Shown here: positions 25,943-34,727 of the stretch, piece by piece
How the letters are laid out: each line of letters begins with the position of its first letter
Numbering within the stretch: position 1 is the first letter of the stretch
Assembly: GCF_020687805.1 (NCBI RefSeq)
Contig: NZ_JAJEWQ010000002.1
Span: forward strand, 437,300-501,299
Direction: 5' to 3'
From: Planctobacterium marinum
Lineage (GTDB): Bacteria; Pseudomonadota; Gammaproteobacteria; Enterobacterales; Alteromonadaceae
DNA: 64,000 bases
Program-made: the position numbers and the translations under genes
The notes under the pieces: generated by a model
Told to the model about the DNA's origin: nothing
The model's database searches: none
Seen by the model: the letters and a program-made list of their open reading frames with translations, nothing else

Positions 25943-27304
25943 ATGATGTTCAGATATAACCTGTCTCTGGCGCTGGCAAGTTTGCAGCAGCGACCTGGGC
26001 TAACCTTTTTAGTGATCCTAACTCTGGCAATCGGATTGGGTTTATATACCACAGTACAAACGATGGCGTTTTACAACAGCAGTGTGCCGGTTGCCCACAA
26101 AAGTGAGAACCTGTTTCTGATTCAGGTGGATAGCCGCGAGGCCTCAGCCGAGCCCATCACCGAGCAAGTTAGTATGGTGGATACCACCTACAAAGATGCC
26201 ATGAACCTGCAGCAATGGCAGATTCCGGGAGTCACAACCTCGCTCAACTGGAATACCAATGGCGTTATCAATGTGCTGGACAACAATGTACCGGCAATTC
26301 GTTCCGAAATATTGGCCACCAATAGCCATTTCTTCAGCATGTTTGAAACCCCATTTATTTATGGTAGCGGTTGGGGAAGCGAGGAGGATAGCAGTGGAGC
26401 CGGTGTTATCGTGATTAGCCGCGCCATGAATGATCGTTTATTTGGTGGTGAAAACAGTGTGGGTCAGCTGCTCAGGATAGATACCCTGAATCTGAAAGTT
26501 ATTGGCGTCATGGCGGACTGGACCATTACCCGACGCTTTTATGATCGCAGTTTTGCGCCGGGCTATTTACACGAGTTTTTTGTGCCATATCGCTTTGCTC
26601 TGAACAATGATTTACCGCGCAACGCCAGATTCAACTGCTGGTCTGTCGAAACCCAGGATAATCCTCAGTTTCGCACAGAAAACCTACAGCGATTGTTAAA
26701 TTCTGAGTGTTCATGGATAAGCTTTTGGGCCGAAATCCCGGATCAACAGTTAGCCACCTACCAAACGCAATTAGGCAATTACATAGAGTCGCAAAAAGCC
26801 CTGGGCCGCTTTCCCAGAGAGCCGCAAATGTATGTCACTCATTTGCAGGACCAGGTGAATTACTATGGTAATCGCAACGGTTACATCAATACTTTCAAAA
26901 TGATTTCCCGTTTGTTTTTTGCTGTGTGCCTGCTGAATGCAGTGAGCATCTTACTGGCAAAGTTTATTCGTCAAAGCCGGGAAGTAAGTTTGCGCCGGGC
27001 GTTAGGGGCACGTAAAACCACCATTATTTATCAATATGTTCTGGAAGTGGTTCTGATCGGATTTATGGGCGGCTTGCTGGGAATACTGGTGTCCAAAATT
27101 GGCCTTTGGGGCATGCTTAATATTCGTCTTTATGCGGTGGACTATACCATCACGGCACAAAGTATTGCCCATCAATACCAGCTTAACTGGCTACTGATCG
27201 GCGAGGCGTTTCTCACCAGTATTTTGTGTGCTCTGTTGGTAAGTTTGTACCCTATCTGGCGCGTCTGCAATATCTCGCCTGCCACTCAATTAAAAGCAGA
27301 ATAA
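25943..27304 (+). CDS. MacB-like ABC permease (FtsX domain), first of two
   Basis: The 453-residue permease has one N-terminal helix (about 20-35), a large periplasmic MacB core domain (about 45-320), and three C-terminal helices with the FtsX fold (SREVSLRRALGARKTTI is the coupling segment). It would pair with the permease encoded at 27316 in a heterodimer. The gene starts 6 bases after the ATPase stop and ends 11 bases before the next start, with AGGAG overlapping its stop codon. MacB-type proteins transmit force for expelling peptides, macrolides or lipoproteins from the periplasm; the substrate here is unknown. Confidence 0.88.
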   Translation: MMFRYNLSLALASLQQRPGLTFLVILTLAIGLGLYTTVQTMAFYNSSVPVAHKSENLFLIQVDSREASAEPITEQVSMVDTTYKDAMNLQQWQIPGVTTSLNWNTNGVINVLDNNVPAIRSEILATNSHFFSMFETPFIYGSGWGSEEDSSGAGVIVISRAMNDRLFGGENSVGQLLRIDTLNLKVIGVMADWTITRRFYDRSFAPGYLHEFFVPYRFALNNDLPRNARFNCWSVETQDNPQFRTENLQRLLNSECSWISFWAEIPDQQLATYQTQLGNYIESQKALGRFPREPQMYVTHLQDQVNYYGNRNGYINTFKMISRLFFAVCLLNAVSILLAKFIRQSREVSLRRALGARKTTIIYQYVLEVVLIGFMGGLLGILVSKIGLWGMLNIRLYAVDYTITAQSIAHQYQLNWLLIGEAFLTSILCALLVSLYPIWRVCNISPATQLKAE

Positions 27305-27315
27305 GGAGTTACCAC

Positions 27316-28521
27316 GTGGAAATTAAATCAATTCTCCTGAGTCTGAAGCAAAACAAGTTTATGGCTTCGATCATGGTGTTACAAATCGCGTTCACCATGG
27401 CGGTATTGAGCCTGTCGGTGTTGTTAGCCGCAGCCACGCTGAAAGAATGGAATTTACCTTCCGGTATTCCGCATGATGACATCATTCGGGTAACACCGCG
27501 ATTTTACGATCCCAACATGAATGTTGCCGCAGCGGTACAGCATGATCTGCAAAGGTTGCAGGCAATAGATGGCGTGCAGGCGGTGTCGCCAACGGATCAG
27601 GTACCCTTTGCGGCCGAGGTTGTGCGCGATGTGTACCTGTCAGTGGAAGAAGAGGCACAGTCCTATAAAACCAACATCTTCAGTGCCGATGAGAAACTGC
27701 TGAAAGTGCTGGATCTGACTCTGATAGCCGGGCGGGCTTTTACCTTTTCTGATGTGATTGCTGACCCGGATGCAAAAAACAGTGAAGTGATGATCAGCCA
27801 ATCAATGGCAAAAGCCCTGTTTGACAATGGCAATGCGCTGGACAAAACAGTGTGGCTCAACAAGGGCAGTGACCCGGTTAAAATTGTGGGCATATACAGC
27901 GATTTTATGAACGGTGAAACACTCAATTATTTTGGGAAATCCTATCAGACCATGATCTTGCCGCGTTCATCCTGGCAATTTGCGGCTGAGCCTCACTATT
28001 TATTGCGCATGACACCCGGTCTGGCAGTGCAAAAACTGGAAGATATCGCCACCGTTTTCTATCAGGAACAGGGGCGCTATCTGGCGGTTTACGAGCGTCT
28101 ATCGCGCATCCAAAAACGCATGTACGACGGCCGTGGCAGCCGGGCGTTAACCTTTTTAGTGATTAGCCTGGTGCTGGTGCTGATAACCTCATTTGGCATT
28201 GCCGGCTTTACTTCATTTCAGGTTAATCAACGGCGTAAACAAATTGGTATTCGGCGTGCGCTGGGTGGCAGAAAAAGCGACATTATGGCCTACTTCCTGA
28301 CAGAAAATAGTATCATTACCTTCGCCGGGTTGTTGCTGGGTACGGTGGTTACCTTGTTTTTTAGCTTTGAGTTGTCCACCATGGAACAGCAAAATATCTT
28401 AGATTTAGTATTGCTGATGGTTATTGCCCTGCTGCTGTGGTTCATCAACGTGGTGGCGGTTTGGCTCCCCGGGCGTCGGGCAGTCAAAGTGCCACCGGCT
28501 ATTGTTACCCGGGGCAGTTAA
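27316..28521 (+). CDS. MacB-like ABC permease (FtsX domain), second of two
   Basis: I set the start at the GTG at 27316, which has an AGGAG site eight bases before it; the open frame to 27226 runs back into the upstream permease gene. The 401-residue product has one N-terminal helix, a periplasmic MacB core, and an FtsX domain with three helices, including RRKQIGIRRALGGRKSDI before the last two. It is similar in layout to its neighbour but shorter in the periplasmic domain. Both permeases share one ATPase, giving an asymmetric MacB-like exporter. A clear terminator follows the stop. Confidence 0.88.
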   Translation: MEIKSILLSLKQNKFMASIMVLQIAFTMAVLSLSVLLAAATLKEWNLPSGIPHDDIIRVTPRFYDPNMNVAAAVQHDLQRLQAIDGVQAVSPTDQVPFAAEVVRDVYLSVEEEAQSYKTNIFSADEKLLKVLDLTLIAGRAFTFSDVIADPDAKNSEVMISQSMAKALFDNGNALDKTVWLNKGSDPVKIVGIYSDFMNGETLNYFGKSYQTMILPRSSWQFAAEPHYLLRMTPGLAVQKLEDIATVFYQEQGRYLAVYERLSRIQKRMYDGRGSRALTFLVISLVLVLITSFGIAGFTSFQVNQRRKQIGIRRALGGRKSDIMAYFLTENSIITFAGLLLGTVVTLFFSFELSTMEQQNILDLVLLMVIALLLWFINVVAVWLPGRRAVKVPPAIVTRGS

Positions 28522-28532
28522 CACAAGCTGTC

Positions 28533-28563
28533 AAAGGCCGTCAGATGCGAACGGCCTTTTATT
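28533..28563 (+). terminator. rho-independent terminator after the exporter operon
   Basis: AAAGGCCGT (28533-28541) pairs with ACGGCCTTT (28551-28559) around a 9-base loop, followed by TTATT. It separates the exporter genes from the two-component genes, so the regulators may have their own promoter. Confidence 0.8.
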
Positions 28564-28593
28564 ATAATGATAAACACCATATAGGGAGTCTGA

Positions 28594-29940
28594 ATGAAAG
28601 CCAGGGTTTTAGTCATAGACGACAACGCGGATGTTGCTAAGGCTATCGGGGTGCTGCTGCACCTGAATGACATAGATACCCATCATGCTGCTACAGCAAA
28701 AGCGGGCTTAGAAGCGCTGAACTCATCACCGTTTGACCTGGTGATCCAGGATATGAATTTCAGTAAAAATCACACCTCCGGCGAAGAGGGCATTCAGTTA
28801 TTTCAGCAGATTCGCGACAATTTTTCGGACATTCCTATTATTCTTATCACCGCATGGACCAGTCTGGAAACGGCGGTGCAATTGGTTAAATCCGGGGCCA
28901 GTGACTATCTGAGCAAACCCTGGGATGACGACAAATTGTTAGTCACCATCAATAATTTACTGGAATTGGCGCAACTGCAACAGGCCCACAGACAGCACAC
29001 CCTTGAACGTATCCGTCAACGAGATAGCCTGTCTGAGCAATTTGACTTGTGTGGCATTCGCTATCAAAGCGACGCGATGGCGCAACTATTGCGCATGACC
29101 ACACAGGTGGCAAATTCCGATGTGGCGGTACTGATCACCGGACCAAATGGCGCCGGAAAAGAAAAAATTGCAGAAGTGTTGCAGGCTAATTCGCCCTGCA
29201 AAGACGGGCCTTTTATCAAGGTTAATGTTGGCGCATTAACACCGGAATTAATGGCGGCGGAGTTATTTGGTGCTGAAGCCGGTGCATATACCGGGATCAC
29301 GCAGCGGCGTCAGGGGCGGTTTGAATCAGCGCACGGTGGCACCCTATTTTTGGATGAGATTGGCAATTTGTCGATGGATGGACAAATCAAATTATTGCGG
29401 GTGTTAGAAACCGGTGAGTTTCAGCGCATTGGTGGCAATGAGGACATAAAGGTTAAGGTGCGTATTATCAGCGCCACCAACAGTGATCTGTCGGCCGCCA
29501 TTGCCGCCGGTACATTTCGCGAAGATCTTTATTATCGACTGAATGTTATTGAGCTAAATCTGCCGCCGCTACACAAACGCAAGGCCGACATACTGCCGTT
29601 GGCAGAACTGTTTCTGGCGAACAAAGCCACCTTGTCTGAAGAGGCCGTCATGGCGTTAAAGCAATATCACTGGCCCGGCAATGTCAGGGAAGTGAAAAAC
29701 GTGATGCAAAGAGCGGCCTTGTTGTGTCAGAACCAGTTGATCAAGGTGTCAGATCTTGGTCTGGAGTTGCAGCAACCCTTGAAAATAGATGCCAGCAAAG
29801 ATGACGAAATCAATGCCAATGACATTCGGCGCGCTATTGACGAAGCCGGTGGGGTGATTTCAGATGCCGCCCGATTATTAGGACTTGGCCGATCGGCCTT
29901 GTACCGGCGAATGAAAAAATTTGGCATTGATGAAAACTAA
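28594..29940 (+). CDS. sigma-54-dependent response regulator (NtrC family)
   Basis: This 448-residue activator has three parts. The receiver domain (1-120) has acidic pair Asp9-Asp10 and phosphate acceptor Asp53. The AAA+ domain has Walker A GPNGAGKE (183-190), the sigma-54 contact loop GAYTGI (230-235; the classic form is GAFTGA), and Walker B TLFLDEIG (250-257). The C-terminal Fis-type helix-turn-helix ends in [16 protein letters not shown]. When phosphorylated it would open RpoN promoters, and the good -24/-12 site before the adaptor gene at 23933 is the obvious target. Phe to Tyr in the contact loop is tolerated in several family members. The sensor kinase follows 6 bases downstream. Confidence 0.93.
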   Translation: MKARVLVIDDNADVAKAIGVLLHLNDIDTHHAATAKAGLEALNSSPFDLVIQDMNFSKNHTSGEEGIQLFQQIRDNFSDIPIILITAWTSLETAVQLVKSGASDYLSKPWDDDKLLVTINNLLELAQLQQAHRQHTLERIRQRDSLSEQFDLCGIRYQSDAMAQLLRMTTQVANSDVAVLITGPNGAGKEKIAEVLQANSPCKDGPFIKVNVGALTPELMAAELFGAEAGAYTGITQRRQGRFESAHGGTLFLDEIGNLSMDGQIKLLRVLETGEFQRIGGNEDIKVKVRIISATNSDLSAAIAAGTFREDLYYRLNVIELNLPPLHKRKADILPLAELFLANKATLSEEAVMALKQYHWPGNVREVKNVMQRAALLCQNQLIKVSDLGLELQQPLKIDASKDDEINANDIRRAIDEAGGVISDAARLLGLGRSALYRRMKKFGIDEN

Positions 29941-29946
29941 GCGCTG

Positions 29947-31260
29947 ATGAAAAAATCCCTCTACAGACACTTATTGCTGCCGCTTGCTTTGCTGTTAACG
30001 CTGTTTTTCGCCGGCACTGTCTACATTTCAGAGTACCTTGCGGAGCCGGTGTTGTGGACCCTTGCACTGACCCTTGTTGTGATACTTACAATGGCGATTT
30101 TATTGCAACAATTATTGCGTCCGCTGACCGATGTATTACAGGCCATTAATGATGGTGTCAGTGCTTTTCAGGAGGATGACTTTAGCCTGAGCATTCACAA
30201 AAATGGCTATCGGGAAGTGGAAGATATTGTCAGTCTCTATAATCAGGTGGCCGGTATTTTGCGGGCCGAACGAATGAACATATTTCAGCGGGAACTACTG
30301 CTGGACACCTTGATTCAATCAACACCGGTAGCGATGTTACTGACGGATAATCGGCAGCGAGTGGTGTACAGCAATCACGCTGCAAAACAGCTGTTGAATG
30401 CCAATAAATCCCCGGAAGGCTTTGCCATTAGCCAGTTGATCGCATTATTGCCGGAAGCGCTACAGCAAGCCACTCATAGCCTTCAGGATGGCCTGGTGAC
30501 CTACAAAGTAGACGATCAAACCATGGTGTTTAACGTTAACTTTCAACAGTTTATGCTCAACGGTCAAAATCACAGTTTGTACCTGTACAAAAATTTAAGT
30601 CAGGAAATGGGCCGCAAAGAAACTGAATTGTGGAAAACCGTGATCCGCATGATTAGTCATGAACTCAATAATTCTTTGGCCCCCATTGCTTCTTTGACCA
30701 GTTCTGCGCGGCGTATTCTGGCGCAACCTGAACATCTGCATATGCTGAATGACGTGTTGGAAACCATTGAGCGGCGCAGCCAACATCTCAGTGCGTTTAT
30801 CAAGCAATATGCTCAGTTCGCAAAAATGCCTCCGCCCCACAAAGAACGGGTGCAGTTAAAGCCGTTTTTTGAACATCTAAAGACACTGCTGTCCGTGCAC
30901 TGTGAGCTGGACATTACTGTCGAAGCTGCACACTTTGATGTGTCGCAAATTGAGCAGGTGCTAATTAACCTGGTGAAAAATGCCAGAGAATCAGGCTCTG
31001 AAGAGCAGGACATTGGGTTTCGGTTGACGCAACAGGCAAATAAGCTGACGTTTCTGGTGTTTGACCGGGGGGCGGGATTATCACCAGATGAACTACAACA
31101 GGCACTGCTGCCTTTTTACACGACGAAGGAACAAGGCTCAGGCATAGGTCTGGCGTTGTGTAACGAAATTGTAGCCGCCCACGGCGGAAAACTGCGTTTG
31201 TACAACCGTGAGCATGGCGGATTGTGTGTGAGTTTTGAGTTCGTTTTCAGCTCAACCTGA
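29947..31260 (+). CDS. membrane sensor histidine kinase, partner of the NtrC-type regulator
   Basis: The 437-residue kinase has two close N-terminal membrane helices (about 8-26 and 36-55) with hardly any periplasmic loop, then a HAMP-like/linker region, a PAS domain (about 118-215), and a kinase core. The phospho-acceptor is His238 in SHELNNSLAP, of the NtrB-like type. The ATPase domain carries the N box (NLVKNARES), DRGAG and GSGIGLAL. The short periplasmic part suggests that the signal is in the membrane or cytosol, as for intramembrane-sensing kinases. The tandem order with the regulator and the exporter operon suggests a stress-sensing exporter control unit. Confidence 0.92.
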   Translation: MKKSLYRHLLLPLALLLTLFFAGTVYISEYLAEPVLWTLALTLVVILTMAILLQQLLRPLTDVLQAINDGVSAFQEDDFSLSIHKNGYREVEDIVSLYNQVAGILRAERMNIFQRELLLDTLIQSTPVAMLLTDNRQRVVYSNHAAKQLLNANKSPEGFAISQLIALLPEALQQATHSLQDGLVTYKVDDQTMVFNVNFQQFMLNGQNHSLYLYKNLSQEMGRKETELWKTVIRMISHELNNSLAPIASLTSSARRILAQPEHLHMLNDVLETIERRSQHLSAFIKQYAQFAKMPPPHKERVQLKPFFEHLKTLLSVHCELDITVEAAHFDVSQIEQVLINLVKNARESGSEEQDIGFRLTQQANKLTFLVFDRGAGLSPDELQQALLPFYTTKEQGSGIGLALCNEIVAAHGGKLRLYNREHGGLCVSFEFVFSST

Positions 31261-31271
31261 AGGGATTGAGC

Positions 31272-32282
31272 TTAGCGGGATTGTTGTTCGGCACTTCCCG
31301 GTAACCGGGCAAGGTAGTCCTCTTGCCAAACTTGCGCCATTTTAGCCTGGTCTATATTACCGCCGGATAATATAACCAGACAGGTTTGGGGATTGCTGAA
31401 CCGGCCTTTGCGTAGCCAGTTCATCACGGCTTGCATGGTCATTGCGCTGGTGGGTTCTACATGCAGTTTGAGTAAGTGCTGTAACCATTGTGTCCAGTAC
31501 GCGATTTGCGACTCGGCAATTTCGTAGAAGTCATCACAATGCTGCAAAATCGGGAAGGTATGGCTACCCACAGCAGGTGTCGCAGCGCCATCAGAAAGGG
31601 TATCGGGTGGCCCCGGTAAGGTCTCGATTTTACCACTGCGTAAAGAACATGCGGCATCGTTGGCGTTCAATGGTTCGGCACCAATCACCTGAATCCTGTC
31701 GTCAATGCCTTTGGCGGCCAGCAAGGTGCCTGACAACAATCCGCCACCACCACAGGGGGCAAAAACCGCATCAACCTGAGCATTGATCTGCTGCAAAGCT
31801 TCATAGCAGGCCGTGCCCTGGCCGGCAATCACATCCGGATGATTAAAGGGCGGGATCCACAGGGTGCCGTGTTGTTGGGCAGCCTCCTGTACCGCCTGAT
31901 CCGCATCTGTACGACTGGCAAATTTGTGTAACCTGGCACCATAGGCCTCAGTGGCTGCGGCCTTTACTTTAGAGACGGAGGCAATGGTGAAAATGCTGGC
32001 GGGTATGTTAAACGTAGCCGCGGCATAGGCGATAGCCTGAGCGTGGTTGCCAGAGCTATTGGCCACTATCTGCTGCGGTAATTCGTTGTTTTCACTGAGT
32101 TTCGCCAGTACATTGGTGGCCCCTCGAAACTTAAAAGCCCCGGTCTTTTGCAGACATTCTGCTTTGAATAAGAGCCGATGACCCAGCCATTGATTCAGTA
32201 ATGTCGACTCAACAACCGGTGTCTGGTGTACTTTGTGTTTAATGCGCTGATAGGCAGTGATGATCGCCTGATGATCCAACAC
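31272..32282 (-). CDS. PLP-dependent threonine/serine dehydratase-like enzyme
   Basis: This fold type II PLP enzyme of 336 residues has the Schiff-base Lys51 in GAFKFRGA, the phosphate-ring SSGNHAQA near residue 78, and the Gly-rich loop PCGGGGLLSG near 175. It has no C-terminal ACT regulatory domain, so it is not a biosynthetic IlvA. It resembles catabolic threonine dehydratase, serine racemase and threo-3-hydroxyaspartate dehydratase, which cannot be told apart by eye. The gene is convergent with the histidine kinase; their stop codons are 11 bases apart and lie in a small inverted repeat. Confidence 0.85.
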   Translation of the reverse strand: MLDHQAIITAYQRIKHKVHQTPVVESTLLNQWLGHRLLFKAECLQKTGAFKFRGATNVLAKLSENNELPQQIVANSSGNHAQAIAYAAATFNIPASIFTIASVSKVKAAATEAYGARLHKFASRTDADQAVQEAAQQHGTLWIPPFNHPDVIAGQGTACYEALQQINAQVDAVFAPCGGGGLLSGTLLAAKGIDDRIQVIGAEPLNANDAACSLRSGKIETLPGPPDTLSDGAATPAVGSHTFPILQHCDDFYEIAESQIAYWTQWLQHLLKLHVEPTSAMTMQAVMNWLRKGRFSNPQTCLVILSGGNIDQAKMAQVWQEDYLARLPGSAEQQSR

Positions 32283-32527
32283 AGAATGTTTCCCTTAATT
32301 TGCTGAATATAATTGCGAAAACTTATCATATAACCCAGGCAACGCTGAACATAATTTACGGTGTATTCACATTGTGAAACAGCTTGCCTTAATGTTGCCA
32401 CAATTGATCATCATATGATGTTGGTAACTGCAGGTAATAAACGTTAATATGCGGTTTAACTATATAGAGTATAATGCTCATCTAATTTAGTAGTCAAAGC
32501 CGCTATACAGGCTTGTCGAGAGAAGGT

Positions 32528-33325
32528 ATGTCGACAGATAAATTTGATAATGTGCCCAGAATTGTTCTGGAGAAAGAAGACAGAGATTCTTTTCAGCGAA
32601 CCCGTGCTGCGCAGAAGACGAAACCAGAACCAGAAACTCCTCAGGATAATCCACCACCGGCTAAATCATCAGGTGGACTGGTAGTGTTTGTTTTATTATT
32701 AGCGTTGGGCGGTTATGGTGGCAGTTACTGGCTTTACACCTTGCAGCAAAAAACGGCGAACCAGCTGGACAACGCCAGTGAACGTATCTTCGAATTGGAA
32801 CGTAAAATCTCTGCTACCGGCGAAGAGCTGGATCAGTCTGCCGTTGCCTTACGGGTTCAGGTGAACGATTTAAAAGATAAAACCGACGTGTTGTGGCAGG
32901 AAATGGATAAGTTGTGGGCCTCGGCGTGGCGACGAAACCAGACGGAAATCAAAGAGCTACAAACTCAGACCAATAACGAGTTTAAGAACCAAAAAGCCAG
33001 TTTAACGGCGTTGCGTTCGGATGTTTCTGATTCCAATACCACCATGGCGGTAATTCAGGAACAGGTAAATCAGCAATTGAATCGCGCCAAAGAAATCAAC
33101 AGTTCGTTGGAGTCCGTAGTGAAACAGCGTGCTGCGTCAGAGCAACAGATCCGCGATATGGGTGATCAGGTTGCCACGGTTGCCTTGCGCATTGAAGCCT
33201 TAATTGAACGCATTGATGCGCTTGAGTCTCTGAAACAGGAAGTGTCTGACATCAAAAGCCAGAACGTGGCAAAACCGGCTATCGTGCAACAACCCTCTGC
33301 GGGTAACACGCAGGCAGGGCAGTAA
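32528..33325 (+). CDS. membrane-anchored periplasmic coiled-coil protein, unknown function
   Basis: I chose ATG 32528, which has AGAAGG just before it. The 265-residue protein has a charged cytoplasmic part with a Pro-rich stretch (30-46), one membrane helix (51-70), and then about 170 residues of heptad-rich coiled coil (ERIFELERKI through IEALIERIDALESL). The tail is Gln- and Pro-rich. Similar short proteins occur in Alteromonadales without a known role; the shape suggests a spacer or assembly scaffold in the inner membrane. Neighbours give no hint. A GC-rich hairpin follows. Confidence 0.75.
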   Translation: MSTDKFDNVPRIVLEKEDRDSFQRTRAAQKTKPEPETPQDNPPPAKSSGGLVVFVLLLALGGYGGSYWLYTLQQKTANQLDNASERIFELERKISATGEELDQSAVALRVQVNDLKDKTDVLWQEMDKLWASAWRRNQTEIKELQTQTNNEFKNQKASLTALRSDVSDSNTTMAVIQEQVNQQLNRAKEINSSLESVVKQRAASEQQIRDMGDQVATVALRIEALIERIDALESLKQEVSDIKSQNVAKPAIVQQPSAGNTQAGQ

Positions 33326-33337
33326 TCGGCAATTATA

Positions 33338-33361
33338 CCGGATGAGCCTGGCCTCATCCGG
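33338..33361. terminator. GC-rich hairpin between convergent genes
   Basis: CCGGATGAG (33338-33346) pairs perfectly with CTCATCCGG (33353-33361) around CCTGGC. No T run follows on either strand, yet its place between two convergent genes suggests a shared transcription stop. Confidence 0.55.
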
Positions 33362-33382
33362 ATTGTACTCGTCTCAATTCGC

Positions 33383-33877
33383 TTATCTTACTGAAACCAA
33401 ATTATGCATTTCACTGTGCTGCTCGTGATCAAGGTGATGGAAATTGCGGCAGCGTTGTTTTAGCTCCTGAATAAATGCGCGGCGGTTGCGCGGTGAAATA
33501 AATGTATAAGAGCCACTGTGAAAGATCTTAATACGCGAAAATGACAACGTGGGGGCCACAAACCAGTTGTAGCTTTTTTTGGCCAATTGCACGTCGGAAT
33601 AATAGATGGTTTTGTACAGTAATTTGCCACATTTAATTTCCAGCCTGTCCTGGTGTAACGTGTATTCACACGGCCAGGCAGAAAAGCGAATAATCACAAA
33701 CATAAGCACACTAATTGCTGATGCGGTAAAGATATCAGCAGGTTGCAGGCTAAAACCCTGATTTTGCAGCATCGGCCAGGCAAGCAACGCGCCAGGCACG
33801 GATAAAGTCACTGCAGTGAAGAACCACCAATCCACTTTGGAACGCCACTTTGACACTGAATAGTTTACTGTTTTCAT
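33383..33877 (-). CDS. bacterial PH-domain membrane protein (DUF1200-like)
   Basis: I place the start at ATG 33877, dropping 12 residues of open frame. The 164-residue product has two membrane helices (about 20-37 and 45-65) and a C-terminal bacterial PH-like domain: a YTLHQDRLEIKCG strand pair, the marker TIYYSDVQLAKKS, SFSRIKIF, and SPRNRRAFIQELKQR. This arrangement matches DUF1200/bPH_4 proteins of unknown function. It is a single gene on the minus strand, facing the coiled-coil gene. Confidence 0.75.
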   Translation of the reverse strand: MKTVNYSVSKWRSKVDWWFFTAVTLSVPGALLAWPMLQNQGFSLQPADIFTASAISVLMFVIIRFSAWPCEYTLHQDRLEIKCGKLLYKTIYYSDVQLAKKSYNWFVAPTLSFSRIKIFHSGSYTFISPRNRRAFIQELKQRCRNFHHLDHEQHSEMHNLVSVR

Positions 33878-34022
33878 AATGCCCTCTACCAATAAAACGT
33901 ATACACTGCCCAATAAATATACCCTGATTACCCGGTGTTTGCTGTTGGTCAGAGGTGATCACTGACAGCTGTTATGTGTTAAAATCCCGTTGGTATCGAT
34001 TCTTTAATTGCGAAAGTTGGCT

Positions 34023-34256
34023 ATGAAAACTCCCATTAACCGCCCCATTGATCCATGTCAGGCAGTGTGCCGATTTGACGATGATGACATTTGTCTGGGG
34101 TGCTTTCGCAAAAGAGAGGAGGTCAATAATTGGCGTTTTTTAAGCAATGAAGAAAAAGCCAAAATTGTGGAAATAGTCAAACCCAAAATTGCACAAAGGC
34201 TGGAGGATGAAAGGCGTTCAGGGCGCTTGCCGGCATCGCAACGATTCCGCTTTTAG
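34023..34256 (+). CDS. DUF1289 small Cys-rich protein
   Basis: The 77-residue product has the DUF1289 signature: PCQAVCRFDDDDICLGCFR with four Cys in C-x3-C and C-x2-C spacing, then a Trp and helix (NNWRFLSNEEKAKIV). The Cys set probably binds zinc or a metal cluster. I chose ATG 34023; five more residues from a TTG are open but not conserved. Such proteins are common in gammaproteobacteria and have no proven role. Confidence 0.85.
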   Translation: MKTPINRPIDPCQAVCRFDDDDICLGCFRKREEVNNWRFLSNEEKAKIVEIVKPKIAQRLEDERRSGRLPASQRFRF

Positions 34257-34677
34257 TGCTATTTTGGGTGTTTTAAACCACGCCAATCAATGCCCTCTGT
34301 TATTCAGTGAATCCGATTCACTCTGATAAATCCACCTGGCTGATAGCCAATGGCTTCGCGCCAGTCCTGGTTGTGTTTAAGCCCGTTGCAATAACGTCCA
34401 GATCAGCATTTTATGGCCAATGTCCTACAGGCCAACAGGTTATCTGCACACCCTATCTTCAATCAGGGATGACAAAGTTTGGGGATTAATTTTAACCGTT
34501 TTAACTTGCTTTTAGGTGAAAGACAGGAAAACAGGACTCCCCCTTAACGAATTTCAAAAATGCCCGCCAGAGTATTCGAATTGAAGGGATTTTTTGAGCA
34601 GCTATAGCAACTACCCATCGTTTGTTGTGGGTGTCCATGTAACCCGCTATTGCATTTAACCTTGAGGTGAGCGGTAT
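34257..34677. other. gene-free stretch with a 17-base palindrome
   Basis: No gene, remnant or RNA can be supported here. The one structure is AGTGAATC-C-GATTCACT (34306-34322), a perfect 8+1+8 dyad, too tight for a hairpin loop and so more likely a protein site. It starts 50 bases after the DUF1289 stop. The rest is of mixed composition without clear promoters. Confidence 0.5.
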
Positions 34678-34705
34678 AAAAAAGGGCTGCGCGTGGCAAC
34701 CCTTT
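34678..34705 (-). terminator. rho-independent terminator of the S9 peptidase gene
   Basis: Read on the minus strand, AAAGGGTTGC and GCAGCCCTTT form a 10-bp stem (one G-T pair) around CACGC, followed by a run of six T. It lies 23 bases beyond the peptidase stop. Confidence 0.85.
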
Positions 34706-34727
34706 GTGTGCTTTGAAAAAGTAAAAT

